This document shows, piece by piece, positions 25,101 to 33,073 of a DNA stretch of 64,000 nt; the stretch's first letter is position 1; every line of letters begins with the position of its first letter. The DNA comes from RYN-230 sp963717125. GTDB taxonomy: Bacteria > Actinomycetota > Actinomycetes > Streptosporangiales > Streptosporangiaceae. The translations under genes and the position numbers were made by a program. The DNA lies in NCBI GenBank assembly GCA_963717125.1, contig CAVQVG010000020.1, forward strand, positions 310,001 to 374,000. The letters are read 5' to 3'. The notes beneath the pieces are model-generated. The model saw only the letters and a program-made list of their open reading frames with translations, was not told where the DNA came from and searched no databases.

Positions 25101-26882
25101 ATGGCACGAAAGCTCGAAGAGTGGCAGCACTTGCTCCGTGAACTTAGGGCAGAGTTCATTTTGCGCGAAGAGGAACTGGAGCTTCTTCACGCTATAGACT
25201 TGCGCCTCCTCGAAGAGGAACTCTCACTCGAAGAGACATTAGCTTTCATAATTGAGAAGACGAATGCTCTGCTGCGGTCAGAGCACGCATCCATCCTTCT
25301 TCGGCGTGGCCCCATCCTCGAAGTCGCCTACTCCAGCGACGGGCTAGACATAGGCAAGAATATCTCAATTCCGGGTTCAATCCCAGGGAAATGCCTAACT
25401 GAGCAAGCATCAATACTAATCACCGACCTTCGCGCTGACCCCCTCAAAGAAGCCTACGTCCCGATAAAGGGTTACGAAGGACGGCCAATCAGAAGCCTGG
25501 TCGAAGTCCCAATAATCTGGCAAGGAAACTCAATCGGCGCTCTCTGCGCCGAAAGTTCTCGGGCCACGGCGTTTCGCCCAGTACATGCCCGGACCCTGCG
25601 GGCGATCGCCTCTCAAGTAGCCATTGCCTTGCAGAACGTCCAGTATTTCAAGAGTGCGGCCCTCTTCGCAGATGTCGATCAGATCATCATCAGCCCGGTA
25701 GATACGCAGTTCCTGATTCAGCGTGCACTGCAGCGGGTCGTGCATGAACTACGAAAGCTCTACCGAGTGGAGTTGGCGGGCGCGCAGATCCTCTTCCGCA
25801 AAGGAAGTGATGAGCTGGAGATTGTACACAGTACAAATCCGGCGGACATAGGCTTGACGGTCTCGGTTGCCGATTCAATATGCGGCCGTTCTGTGCGGGA
25901 CCGAGCTACCATAATTGTCGGCGATGTCAGCAAGGATTCTCAATACCGGCGCATGCTCGGCTCGGCCATACAGAGCGAAATAGCCATCCCGATAAAGCTG
26001 GTCGATAGCGACGCCATTATCGGCGTGCTGAATGTGGAGAGCGAGGAAATCGACGCATTCAGTGGCTTCAACAAGATACTCCTCGAGAGCTTCGCCGATA
26101 AGGTACGGGTGCTGCTAGCTTTCACTAAGCTACGCACCGATGTTACGGAAGCGCTTGAGTCTCGCCATGCCAGTGATCTGCTCATAGCGGTGGGCGACCA
26201 GACCAGCAACCTCATCCACCGGCTTAACAACTCTGTAGGCGCGTTGCGCGCGAAGATCCTTGAACTTCAGGAAGATTCGGAAGAGGATCAGCCGCCACTG
26301 GGCAAGGATCAGCTCCGGGACGCCTTGGGCGAGCTTCTGGAGCTGGCCGACCACACACTTGAAATGCCAGAACAGGTCACCAGATTCCTGAGCCACGACC
26401 GGAATACGATTGGCGTTAACAAGGTTATCACGGAAATATTGCAGGAGACCAGCATTCCAGCTAATATAACCGTGGAAACCGACTTGCACTCAGAATTGCC
26501 CGAACTTGCCCTTTACTCCTTTGACATAGTGGTCCAGAATCTCATCAGGAACGCCGTAGACGCAATGACAGAGGGTGGCGGGCATCTCTATGTGTCCACA
26601 ACGCTAGTATCTCATCAGGAATTGCCCTCAGGCTACGTTCAGATGATCGTGCGGGATAGTGGGACAGGAATACCTAGCGACATTCTTCCCCACATTTTCG
26701 AACTCAACTTCACCACCAAACACTCCAAGGGAAAGGGTCTTGGCCTTGGCTTGTGGTGGGTTAGAGCCTTTGTCGTCCGCTCACGAGGTGAGATCAGCGT
26801 CAACAGCCAGCGGGACATAGGGACCGAGTTCTGCATCAAAGTACCAGTCTCAACGCCGATGTCTGACGAACTAGTGCCATAA
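25101..26882 (+). CDS. Cytosolic GAF-GAF sensor histidine kinase-like protein
   Basis: A 593-residue protein. The ATG at 25101 follows GGTGGGG. A charged helical N-terminus (1-40) precedes two GAF domains (about 40-185 and 190-350). A phospho-acceptor-like helix LIHRLNNSVGALRAK follows, with His373. The HATPase domain has N-box LIRNAVDAM, G1 DSGTGIP, F-box IFELNFTTKHS and G2 KGLGLGLWW. No transmembrane segment is present, so it should sense a soluble ligand or redox/light signal through the GAF domains. The HRLNN dimerisation helix is unlike ordinary HisKA. It is followed by two receiver proteins and a membrane protein in one operon. Low GC suggests transfer. The signal is unknown. Confidence 0.85.
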   Translation: MARKLEEWQHLLRELRAEFILREEELELLHAIDLRLLEEELSLEETLAFIIEKTNALLRSEHASILLRRGPILEVAYSSDGLDIGKNISIPGSIPGKCLTEQASILITDLRADPLKEAYVPIKGYEGRPIRSLVEVPIIWQGNSIGALCAESSRATAFRPVHARTLRAIASQVAIALQNVQYFKSAALFADVDQIIISPVDTQFLIQRALQRVVHELRKLYRVELAGAQILFRKGSDELEIVHSTNPADIGLTVSVADSICGRSVRDRATIIVGDVSKDSQYRRMLGSAIQSEIAIPIKLVDSDAIIGVLNVESEEIDAFSGFNKILLESFADKVRVLLAFTKLRTDVTEALESRHASDLLIAVGDQTSNLIHRLNNSVGALRAKILELQEDSEEDQPPLGKDQLRDALGELLELADHTLEMPEQVTRFLSHDRNTIGVNKVITEILQETSIPANITVETDLHSELPELALYSFDIVVQNLIRNAVDAMTEGGGHLYVSTTLVSHQELPSGYVQMIVRDSGTGIPSDILPHIFELNFTTKHSKGKGLGLGLWWVRAFVVRSRGEISVNSQRDIGTEFCIKVPVSTPMSDELVP

Positions 26883-26900
26883 CTAGGAGTGACCGCGAAA

Positions 26901-27725
26901 ATGACACCCAAGGACAATGTGCTCTTGGTGGAAGATGAGCACAGGTGGTCTGAAATATACGAGCGCGCAGTCCGGCGTGTCGGCTTTGAGACCGTACGGG
27001 CCGTCACGACCTTCGCAGACGCCGAGCAGGCCGTGGACTCCATGCGGTTTGCCGTAGCCGTGGTTGACATAGGCCTGCATGTCGATGACGACCGGAACGT
27101 CAACGGCCTTCGGGTCATGGAGAAGATACGCTCGATCGGTGACCGGACCAGCATCATAGTCGTGACTGGCCGAAGCGGCAGAGATGTGCTTCCGATCGTC
27201 CGGGATGCCATCAAGAAGTACGATGCGCATGACACGGTAGCCAAAAGCACGCTCGTACCCGCTGAGCTTCGCGAGCTCGTGGCGAGCGGGCTGCGCGCGT
27301 ACGAACTAGGGTCCTCCAATGACCGCAACCCGCTCTTTGCCGCCTTGCGCGGCGACACTGACCAGGCGATCTGGGACGACCGGATCCTGCGCGGGACAGC
27401 GATCAATGGCGGAGCAGCTGGACTGTACTCCCTCATAGAAGCTCTGTTCACCCCCTTCCTCCCATTGGTTCCCGGTCAGCCCAATGGCGTCCAGGTGACG
27501 GGCGGCGTCGGATGTGGCGTCTTCTGGAGCCGAGCTGTTGGCCAGCCCATCGTGGCCTGCTTCGGCGCGGCTGATCGCGCCAAGGCGGCCGCGGACAACG
27601 CTCGGAAAAATGGTCTCCTGCTGGACACTTACCCTGTCGGCAGGATTCTGGGTGAGCATTCACGGGCGTCAAATTATGGCGTGGTGTACGAGCTCCCGGA
27701 TCGCGTCCGGGCCGATTTCGAGTGA
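26901..27725 (+). CDS. Receiver-domain protein with an unrecognised C-terminal domain
   Basis: A 274-residue protein. Residues 1-130 form a receiver: acidic LVEDEHRWSE, phospho-acceptor Asp56 in VVDIGLHVDDD, Thr in IIVVTGRSG and Lys in TVAKSTL. Residues 150-274 (from DQAIWDDRILRG to the end) match no DNA-binding, GGDEF, EAL or enzyme family I know. They contain Gly-rich QVTGGVGCGVFWSRAVGQP and YPVGRILGEHSR stretches. The ATG at 26901 is chosen over a GTG at 26889, which overlaps the AGGAG site. It is probably phosphorylated by the kinase 18 bp upstream, with a non-transcriptional output. The receiver call is firm; the output is unknown. Confidence 0.8.
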   Translation: MTPKDNVLLVEDEHRWSEIYERAVRRVGFETVRAVTTFADAEQAVDSMRFAVAVVDIGLHVDDDRNVNGLRVMEKIRSIGDRTSIIVVTGRSGRDVLPIVRDAIKKYDAHDTVAKSTLVPAELRELVASGLRAYELGSSNDRNPLFAALRGDTDQAIWDDRILRGTAINGGAAGLYSLIEALFTPFLPLVPGQPNGVQVTGGVGCGVFWSRAVGQPIVACFGAADRAKAAADNARKNGLLLDTYPVGRILGEHSRASNYGVVYELPDRVRADFE

Positions 27726-27753
27726 CAAGTCAATAGCGCGACTAGGTGGCCTG

Positions 27754-28467
27754 ATGGCACGTATCCTGCACGTCGATGACAAGGAATTCTGGCGGGAGCT
27801 GGTGAAAAGGCGACTTAGGGATCATCACGTCAACTCCGCCGGCTCGCTAAATGAAGCCATCGAGTTGCTTAATTCTGAATCAGCGTACAGCCTGGCCCTA
27901 GTAGACCTGAATCTGGCAACAGATAGTGACGGTCAAGGCCGTGAACTACTTGATCTCTTGCGGATGCGCTACCCGTCCACCAGTCGCATCGTCCTGACGG
28001 CAAGCCCTCCCGGTGGGGGCCTGCGCAAAAACATCTTCGACGCCTACGACGTCGAAGAAATTATCATTAAGAGCGACTTCGATATTCCTGGCCTCCGCCG
28101 AGTAGTAGAGGAAGCGATTGACCAGGGCGGGCCTACTCCTCCCCAGCAACTCCGGCTGAATCGCTCATTCCTGCGCCAGCGTTTCCGCGATTGGCAGCGA
28201 ATGCAGAGAACGCGGCTCACGGAAAAGCGGCGGGCCGCCGAGGAACACCTATACGACGCAGCCAAGGTAAGCGCCCAGAGCCGGGAACGAGCGCAGACGG
28301 ATGTAGACGAGGCCAAGAAAGCGCTAAAGCAGTTTAATGAGCTGTGTATCCGACTGCGTACAATGCTCGGCAGCATTAGGACCGAGCAGGATCTTAATGC
28401 CGCATTGGAGGCATTGGATGCGGCTGAGGAACAGTTCGGAGAGGGACCCGACGAGGACGGCCAGTAG
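27754..28467 (+). CDS. Receiver-domain protein with C-terminal coiled coil
   Basis: A 237-residue protein. The receiver domain covers about 1-125, with HVDDKEFWRE acids, Asp51 in LVDLNLATD, Thr in VLTASPPGG and Lys in IIIKSDF. Residues 150-225 are a long charged helix (QRMQRTRLTEKRRAAEEHL, DVDEAKKALKQFNELCIRL) predicted to be coiled coil, ending in an acidic tail. No DNA-binding or enzymatic output domain is present. It could act as a phosphorylation-switched scaffold or partner for the membrane protein that overlaps its stop codon by one base. An AGGTGG site lies 4 nt before the ATG. Confidence 0.78.
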   Translation: MARILHVDDKEFWRELVKRRLRDHHVNSAGSLNEAIELLNSESAYSLALVDLNLATDSDGQGRELLDLLRMRYPSTSRIVLTASPPGGGLRKNIFDAYDVEEIIIKSDFDIPGLRRVVEEAIDQGGPTPPQQLRLNRSFLRQRFRDWQRMQRTRLTEKRRAAEEHLYDAAKVSAQSRERAQTDVDEAKKALKQFNELCIRLRTMLGSIRTEQDLNAALEALDAAEEQFGEGPDEDGQ

Positions 28468-28847
28468 TGGGCCTCGCTAGGGGGCGAGTTGCCCGCCTAG
28501 GCGCGAAGATCCCGGCGAATCTCACCGTGTTCGTCGCTGCTATTTTCCTCTCAAATGGGGTAAATGTCTTCACTACTATTTATGCCCAGCCGGGCAAGCC
28601 GGTTCACTCGTTCGGGCTATGGTGTTCGTGTATCAGCTCGGTTGTAGCCGCAGGCCTGTGGACGGCTCTGGCGGCTAAGAAAGACCTCATTGACAAAGCA
28701 GCAATGTCGGCGGCGAGCGCCCCAGATCGGCGGGAGGAGAAGCGCGTTGAGATGTGGGGAGATGTCTGGCTGCAGGCTATGACGTATCTAGGTGGCGCCG
28801 TAGCGTTCTCCGTCCTGGCCATGGTTGTTCTGGTAATTCCCGAGTAA
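28467..28847 (+). CDS. Small two-helix membrane protein of the signalling island
   Basis: A 126-residue protein. A basic N-terminus precedes a hydrophobic span at about 15-38 (NLTVFVAAIFLSNGVNVFTT). A second Cys/Ser-rich span lies at about 48-68 (FGLWCSCISSVVAAGLWTAL). A charged middle (KKDLIDKAAMSAA, REEKRVEMW) leads to a third C-terminal hydrophobic stretch, YLGGAVAFSVLAMVVLVI. Two or three membrane passes are likely. Its GTG overlaps the TAG of the coiled-coil receiver gene, so expression is coupled. No family recognised. It may be the membrane effector or anchor of the operon. The last 71 bp overlap the 3' end of lutC on the other strand. Confidence 0.65.
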   Translation: MGLARGRVARLGAKIPANLTVFVAAIFLSNGVNVFTTIYAQPGKPVHSFGLWCSCISSVVAAGLWTALAAKKDLIDKAAMSAASAPDRREEKRVEMWGDVWLQAMTYLGGAVAFSVLAMVVLVIPE

Positions 28848-29493
28848 GAGTACGGGCCTGGGCGATCAGGATGACGTCGAGCGTGCGCGGGCCGTGCACG
28901 CCTTCCACCCGGTCCAGCTCGATGTCGCTGGTGGCCGACGGCCCGCTGATCCAGGTCAGCGGGCGGTCCGGGCGCAGCCGGGCCACCGCCTCCGGCACCA
29001 GGCCGACCACCTGCCCGGCCTGGACCAGGCACAGGTGGTAGTCGGGGATGAGGCTGAGCGCGCGGCGACCCTGCCCGGCCGACCCGTCCAGGATGATCGT
29101 CCCGGTCTCGGCGATGGCCACCGCGGCGGTGGTGATCACGCCGTCGAACCCGTCCAGCTCCCGCGCGGACAGCCCGTCGTCCACGACCAGCTGCACGCCG
29201 GCCAGCCCGCCCGACAGGTCGAGCCCCGGCAGCTCCAGGCCAGGCGGGACGACCAGCCGCCGCGCGCCCCGCTCGGCCAGCGCCGCGGCGACGGTGTCCA
29301 GCAGCCGGGCGGGCTCCGCGCGCCGGACTGCGGCCCGGTAGTCGGTCAGGCGTTCAGCCAGCAGGTCGAGAAGGTGCGCGGTGCTCAGCCCGGCGTTCCT
29401 GCGGTAGCCGTCTGGGGCCGGCGGAGCGGCCTCGTCGCGGGCCGGGCCGAGCGCGGTGCGGATCCGCCGCAGTACCTCGTCGCGCGCGCTCAC
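28777..29493 (-). CDS. lutC: L-lactate utilisation protein LutC (LUD domain)
   Basis: A 238-residue LUD-domain protein with the family stretches VVPPGLELPG, GVITTAAVAIAETGTIILDGS, RRALSLIPDYHLCLV and SDIELDRVEGVHGPRTLDVIL. It forms, with LutA and LutB, the iron-sulfur lactate oxidation complex. The GTG start overlaps the lutB stop (GTGA). Homologs normally end just after the GPRTLDVIL stretch. Here about 25 extra residues (from about 28870 to the stop at 28777) are read from the low-GC island and overlap the island's last gene. The native stop may therefore have been lost when the island joined here. Confidence 0.9.
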   Translation of the reverse strand: MSARDEVLRRIRTALGPARDEAAPPAPDGYRRNAGLSTAHLLDLLAERLTDYRAAVRRAEPARLLDTVAAALAERGARRLVVPPGLELPGLDLSGGLAGVQLVVDDGLSARELDGFDGVITTAAVAIAETGTIILDGSAGQGRRALSLIPDYHLCLVQAGQVVGLVPEAVARLRPDRPLTWISGPSATSDIELDRVEGVHGPRTLDVILIAQARTLTRELPEQPWPGRRTLRRHLDTS

Positions 29494-31085
29494 CGGGCGC
29501 CGCCGCGTCCGGGGGGACGACCCCCCTGGACCCCCCGGGATCGCCGGCTCGGCGGGAACACGCCTCCGGCGCGCCCCGCCTCACCAGCGGAATGCTCGCG
29601 ACGCCACCACTCGCGGAACGTCTGGGGCGGCGGGGCGGGCGCGTCGCGGGCCGCGGTCCAGCCGGACAGCGGTGGCGGCAGCCGCCGGATCCGGCCGTCC
29701 CGGCTGAGCAGCCGTCCGAGCCGCCCGGCCTGCTGCCCAGCCTGGTACCGGGACGGGCTGGCCAGCACCCAGGACGCGGCGGCCATCGTCACCGCCTCCG
29801 GGCTGGGCAGCCGCCCGGCCAGCCCCCGCCCAGAGGGCTCGTGCCGGGCTTCCTCCACGTGCCGGGCGCGCAGGTGCACCAGTATCGACGGGATGTCGAT
29901 GCGTACCGGGCAGACCTCGTAGCACGCGCCGCACAACGACGACGCGAAGGGCAGCGACGCGTTGTCCTCGACCCCGGTCAGCATCGGCGATAGCACCGCC
30001 CCGATCGGGCCCGGGTACACCGACCCGTAGGCGTGCCCGCCGACCCGCTCGTACACCGGGCACACGTTCAGGCAGGCCGAGCACCGGATGCAGTGCAGCG
30101 CCGACCGCCCGGCCGGGTCGGCCAGCGCCGCGGTCCGCCCGTTGTCCAGCAGCACCAGGTGGAACTGCTGCGGGCCGTCCCCGGGGGTCACCCCGGTCCA
30201 CATCGAGGTGTACGGGTTCATCCGCTCCCCGGTCGAGGACCGGGGCAGCAGCTGCATGAATACGCCCAGGTCAGCCCAGGTCGGCAGTACCTTCTCGATG
30301 CCCATCACGGTGATCAGCGTGTCCGGCAGGGTCAGGCACATCCGGCCGTTGCCCTCGGATTCGACCACGCACAGCGTGCCGGTCTCCGCGATGGCGAAGT
30401 TCGCCCCGCTGATGCCGACCTTGGCCGACAGGAACGCCCGGCGCAGGTACAGCCGGGCCGCCTCGGTGAGCGCGGCGGGCGAGTCGGTCAGGCCCGGGTC
30501 CACGTCGCCCATCTCGCGCAGGAAGATGTCCCGGATCTCGGCCCGGTTCCGGTGGATGGCGGGCACCAGGATGTGCGACGGCCGGTCGTGGCCCAACTGC
30601 ACGATCAGCTCGGCCAGGTCGGTCTCCCGGGCCCGGATGCCGGCCTGGGCCAGCGCCTCGTTCAGCCCGATCTCGTCGGTCACGATGGACTTGACCTTGA
30701 CCGCCTCGGTGGCCCCCGCCGCGCGGACGAGATCGACCACGATGCGGTTCGCCTCCACCGCGTCCCGCGCCCAGTGCACCACCCCGCCCCGGGCGGTGAC
30801 CTGGCTCTCCAACTGCTCCAGGTAGCGGTCCAGGTGCCGCATGGTCTCGGTCTTGATGGCCGCGCCGGCCAGCCGGAGCTGCTCCCAGTCCGGCAGTTCG
30901 CCGACCACCGCGGCCCGCTTGGCCCGGATGGTCGCGGTGGCCCGGCCCAGGTTGCGGCGCAGCTGGCTGTTGCCCAGCGCGCGGCGGGCCGCGACCGGGA
31001 ACGGCTCGTCACCCCGCAGGTGACCCACCCCGCGCGGCGCGGTCGGCATGCCCAGGTAGACCGGGACCTGGCCGTCCCGGCTCAC
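29490..31085 (-). CDS. lutB: L-lactate utilisation iron-sulfur protein LutB
   Basis: A 531-residue protein. The N-terminal LUD-type domain has VKVKSIVTDEIGLNEAL and ISGANFAIAETGTL. Two 4Fe-4S motifs follow: CIRCSACLNVCPVY and CGACYEVCPV. The GTG at 31085 overlaps the lutA stop (GTGA) and is chosen over upstream read-through. It works with LutA and LutC to oxidise L-lactate to pyruvate. The last ~35 residues (GEAGRAGGVFPPSRRSRG and beyond) are encoded by a dispersed palindromic repeat at 29509-29588, making it longer than typical LutB (about 470-490). That tail is probably tolerated rather than functional. Confidence 0.93.
   Translation of the reverse strand: MSRDGQVPVYLGMPTAPRGVGHLRGDEPFPVAARRALGNSQLRRNLGRATATIRAKRAAVVGELPDWEQLRLAGAAIKTETMRHLDRYLEQLESQVTARGGVVHWARDAVEANRIVVDLVRAAGATEAVKVKSIVTDEIGLNEALAQAGIRARETDLAELIVQLGHDRPSHILVPAIHRNRAEIRDIFLREMGDVDPGLTDSPAALTEAARLYLRRAFLSAKVGISGANFAIAETGTLCVVESEGNGRMCLTLPDTLITVMGIEKVLPTWADLGVFMQLLPRSSTGERMNPYTSMWTGVTPGDGPQQFHLVLLDNGRTAALADPAGRSALHCIRCSACLNVCPVYERVGGHAYGSVYPGPIGAVLSPMLTGVEDNASLPFASSLCGACYEVCPVRIDIPSILVHLRARHVEEARHEPSGRGLAGRLPSPEAVTMAAASWVLASPSRYQAGQQAGRLGRLLSRDGRIRRLPPPLSGWTAARDAPAPPPQTFREWWRREHSAGEAGRAGGVFPPSRRSRGVQGGRPPGRGGAR
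29509..29588. repeat. Dispersed GC-rich palindromic repeat forming the 3' end of lutB
   Basis: It starts with a CCGGGGGGACGACCCCCC hairpin and a CCTGGACCCCCCGG extension. It ends in sequence matching 10260-10293 (GGGAAC, then GGCGCGCCCC, then CACCAGC). It occupies the last codons of lutB up to the lutC start. The reading frame differs from the copy inside the membrane glycosyltransferase at 10190. Confidence 0.7.
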
Positions 31086-31840
31086 CGCGCGTCCCCCGAC
31101 CGGCCGCCGTCGGCCGCGGTGGCAGCCAGGATCTCGGCCAGGTGCACGGTACGGGTGCCCGCCCGGAGCCGGGACAGCCCGCCACCGATGTGCATCAGGC
31201 AGGAGCTGTCCCCGGCGGTGCACACCTCGGCCCGGGTGGCCAGCACGTTGCGCATCTTGTCGGCCAGCATGGCCGTCGAGGTGTCCGCGTTCTTGACCGC
31301 GAACGTGCCGCCGAAGCCGCAGCACACGTCCGCGTCCGGCAGTTCCACCAGGTCCAGCCCGGCCACCTGGCGCAACAGCCGCAGCGGCCGGTCACCGACG
31401 CCGAGCATGCGCAGCGAGTGGCAGGTCGGGTGGTAGGTGACCCGGTGCGGGTAATAGGCGCCCACGTCCTCCACCCCCAGCACGTCCACCAGCAGCTGGG
31501 ACAGCTCATAGCTGCGGGCCGCGACCGCTTCCGCCCGGCGGGCCAGGTCCTCGTCCCCGGCCCGCCGCGCCACCATCGCGTGCTGGTGCCGGATCGACCC
31601 GGTGCACGAGCCGGACGGCACCACGATCACCTCATAACCCTCGAAAACTTCCACATAACGCCGGATCAGCGGCAGGGCCGCCGCCTGGTACCCGGTGTTC
31701 ACGTGCATCTGGCCGCAGCAGGTCTGCGCGGCCGGGAAGTCCACCTGATGACCGAGCCGTTCCAGCAGCCGCACGGTGGCCACGCCAGCCTGCGGGAACA
31801 GGGTGTCCGCGAGGCAGGTCACGAACAACGCGATGCGCAT
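31082..31840 (-). CDS. lutA: L-lactate utilisation oxidoreductase LutA (CCG domains)
   Basis: A 252-residue protein with two cysteine-rich CCG domains (AQTCCGQMHVNTGY and DVCCGFGGTFAVKN). Conserved PSGSCTGSIRH and TYHPTCHSLRMLG stretches lie between them. These Cys clusters bind the hetero-disulfide-reductase-type iron-sulfur centre of LutA/GlpC-like proteins. It is first in the lutABC operon, with overlapping GTGA junctions to lutB. The operon lies 2 bp downstream of the LacI gene on the same strand, so the regulator and lut genes may form one transcript. Lactate made from rhamnose cleavage would be a natural substrate. Confidence 0.93.
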   Translation of the reverse strand: MRIALFVTCLADTLFPQAGVATVRLLERLGHQVDFPAAQTCCGQMHVNTGYQAAALPLIRRYVEVFEGYEVIVVPSGSCTGSIRHQHAMVARRAGDEDLARRAEAVAARSYELSQLLVDVLGVEDVGAYYPHRVTYHPTCHSLRMLGVGDRPLRLLRQVAGLDLVELPDADVCCGFGGTFAVKNADTSTAMLADKMRNVLATRAEVCTAGDSSCLMHIGGGLSRLRAGTRTVHLAEILAATAADGGRSGDAR

Positions 31841-31842
31841 AC

Positions 31843-32979
31843 TCAGCCCGCCGTCTCACTGACCACGGGCTCGCTGACCACGGGCTCGCTGACCACGGGC
31901 TCGCCCACCACGGGCTCGCCCACCACGGGCACGGTGCGCGGGCGCCGGGGGCGGCGCGGCCGGCCCTGGCTGGACGCCCGGATCACCAGGTCCGGCTCGA
32001 ACACCACTTGGCGGTGCCGGTGCGTGCCGTCACCCAGCGCCTCCTCGACGAGCAGCTGGGCCGCGGCCCGGCCGAGCTGATGTCGCGGCTGGCGCACCGA
32101 GGACAACGGCACCGCGGCCGCGGCCGCGAAGTCCACGTCGTCGTAGCCGACGATGGCGATGCCGTCCGGCACCCGGATCCGGTGGCTCGTCATCGCCTGC
32201 AGCACGCCGAGCGCGAGCAGGTCGTTGGCGCAGAACACGGCGGTCGGCCGGGTCGCCGCGGGCAGCCCGGCCAGGCTGGCGCCGGCCCGCTGACCGGCCA
32301 CCACGTTCAGCGCCGGGGTCTCGAACGTGTGCAGGCCGGCCGGGCTGAGCCCGGCCCGCTGCAGCGCCCGCACCGCGCCTTCGTGCCGGTCGGCCACCTG
32401 CCTGATGCTGAGCGGCCCGCCGACGAACGCGATCTGCTCGTGGCCCGCGTCCAGCAGGTGGGACACGGCCAGGTCGCCGCCGAGCACGTCGTCCACCGAC
32501 ACCGAGCACTGGCCGCGGGACGCGGACCGGCTGTCCACCAGGACCACCGGGGTGCCCCGCCGCTGCAGCTGGGCCAGCCGCTTGTCCGCCCCGGCGACGG
32601 GGGTGATCAGGATGCCCTGCACGCGGTGCTCCTCCAGCACCTCCAGGTAGCGCGACTCCTTGGCCTTCTGGTCGTCGCTGTTGCACAGGATGACGGCCAG
32701 CCCGGCCTCGCTGGCCTCGTCCTCCACCCCGCGCGCCACGTCGGTGAAGAACGGGTTGGCCACGTCCAGCACGACCAGCCCGATGGTCCGGCTCCGGCCG
32801 GCCCGCAGCTGGCGGGCGGACTCGTTCCTGATGAAGCCCAGTTCCTTGATGGCCGCCTGCACCCGGATCCGGGTCTGCTCGGCTACCACGCCGGGCCGGT
32901 TCAGCACGTTGGAGACAGTGCCGAGCGAGACGCCGGCGCGGGCGGCGACTTCCCTGATGCTGACCGGCGTGTCCGCCAC
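31843..32979 (-). CDS. LacI family transcriptional regulator of the rhamnose locus
   Basis: A 378-residue regulator. The N-terminal HTH is VSIREVAARAGVSLGTVSNVLNRP with hinge QLRAGRSRTIGLVV. The periplasmic-binding-protein-like sensor domain follows (DVANPFFTDVARGVED, VDSRSASRGQ, FVGGPLSIRQVADR, VGYDDVDFAAAAAVPL). The GTG at 32979 has a GGAGGAG site about 5 nt upstream. The C-terminus carries five copies of a 5-residue repeat (VVSEP/VVGEP) encoded by tandem DNA at 31859-31933. It is divergent from the rhamnose operon and directly upstream of lutA. It probably represses both until rhamnose or a pathway intermediate binds. A LacI-type half-palindrome lies at 33256. Confidence 0.9.
   Translation of the reverse strand: MADTPVSIREVAARAGVSLGTVSNVLNRPGVVAEQTRIRVQAAIKELGFIRNESARQLRAGRSRTIGLVVLDVANPFFTDVARGVEDEASEAGLAVILCNSDDQKAKESRYLEVLEEHRVQGILITPVAGADKRLAQLQRRGTPVVLVDSRSASRGQCSVSVDDVLGGDLAVSHLLDAGHEQIAFVGGPLSIRQVADRHEGAVRALQRAGLSPAGLHTFETPALNVVAGQRAGASLAGLPAATRPTAVFCANDLLALGVLQAMTSHRIRVPDGIAIVGYDDVDFAAAAAVPLSSVRQPRHQLGRAAAQLLVEEALGDGTHRHRQVVFEPDLVIRASSQGRPRRPRRPRTVPVVGEPVVGEPVVSEPVVSEPVVSETAG
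31859..31933. repeat. Five tandem 15-bp units at the 3' end of the LacI gene
   Basis: Five units of CTGACCACGGGCTCG type at 31859, 31874, 31889, 31904 and 31919. The last two begin CCCACC. They encode the Val-Val-Ser/Gly-Glu-Pro tail of the regulator, so unit number can change without a frameshift. The tail lies beyond the normal LacI fold. Confidence 0.9.
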
Positions 32980-33073
32980 GGGCTCCTCCTGTCCGGTCAG
33001 TGTCGTGCGGCCCGCGGCCACGCGTCAACCGGCCGCGCGGCGCGGCTCGCCGACGGCAGCGGCACGGCGGGCT

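Larger units (their letters stand above)
24890..28850. other. Low-GC island with a four-gene signalling operon
   Basis: From roughly 24890 the base composition drops by eye from over 70% GC to the mid-50s, with A/T-ending codons throughout. It returns to the flanking level within lutC at about 28870. All four genes are on the plus strand and tightly packed: 18 bp, 28 bp and a 1-bp overlap. The flanking aldo/keto reductase and lut genes are on the minus strand. A TACACT -10-like box at 25039 precedes the first gene. No integrase, tRNA, IS end or direct repeat was seen, so transfer is inferred from composition only. Confidence 0.75.

Noticed and set aside
24890..28850. Prophage or integrative element
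   Set aside because: No integrase, phage structural gene, tRNA target or terminal repeats were found; only composition supports transfer.
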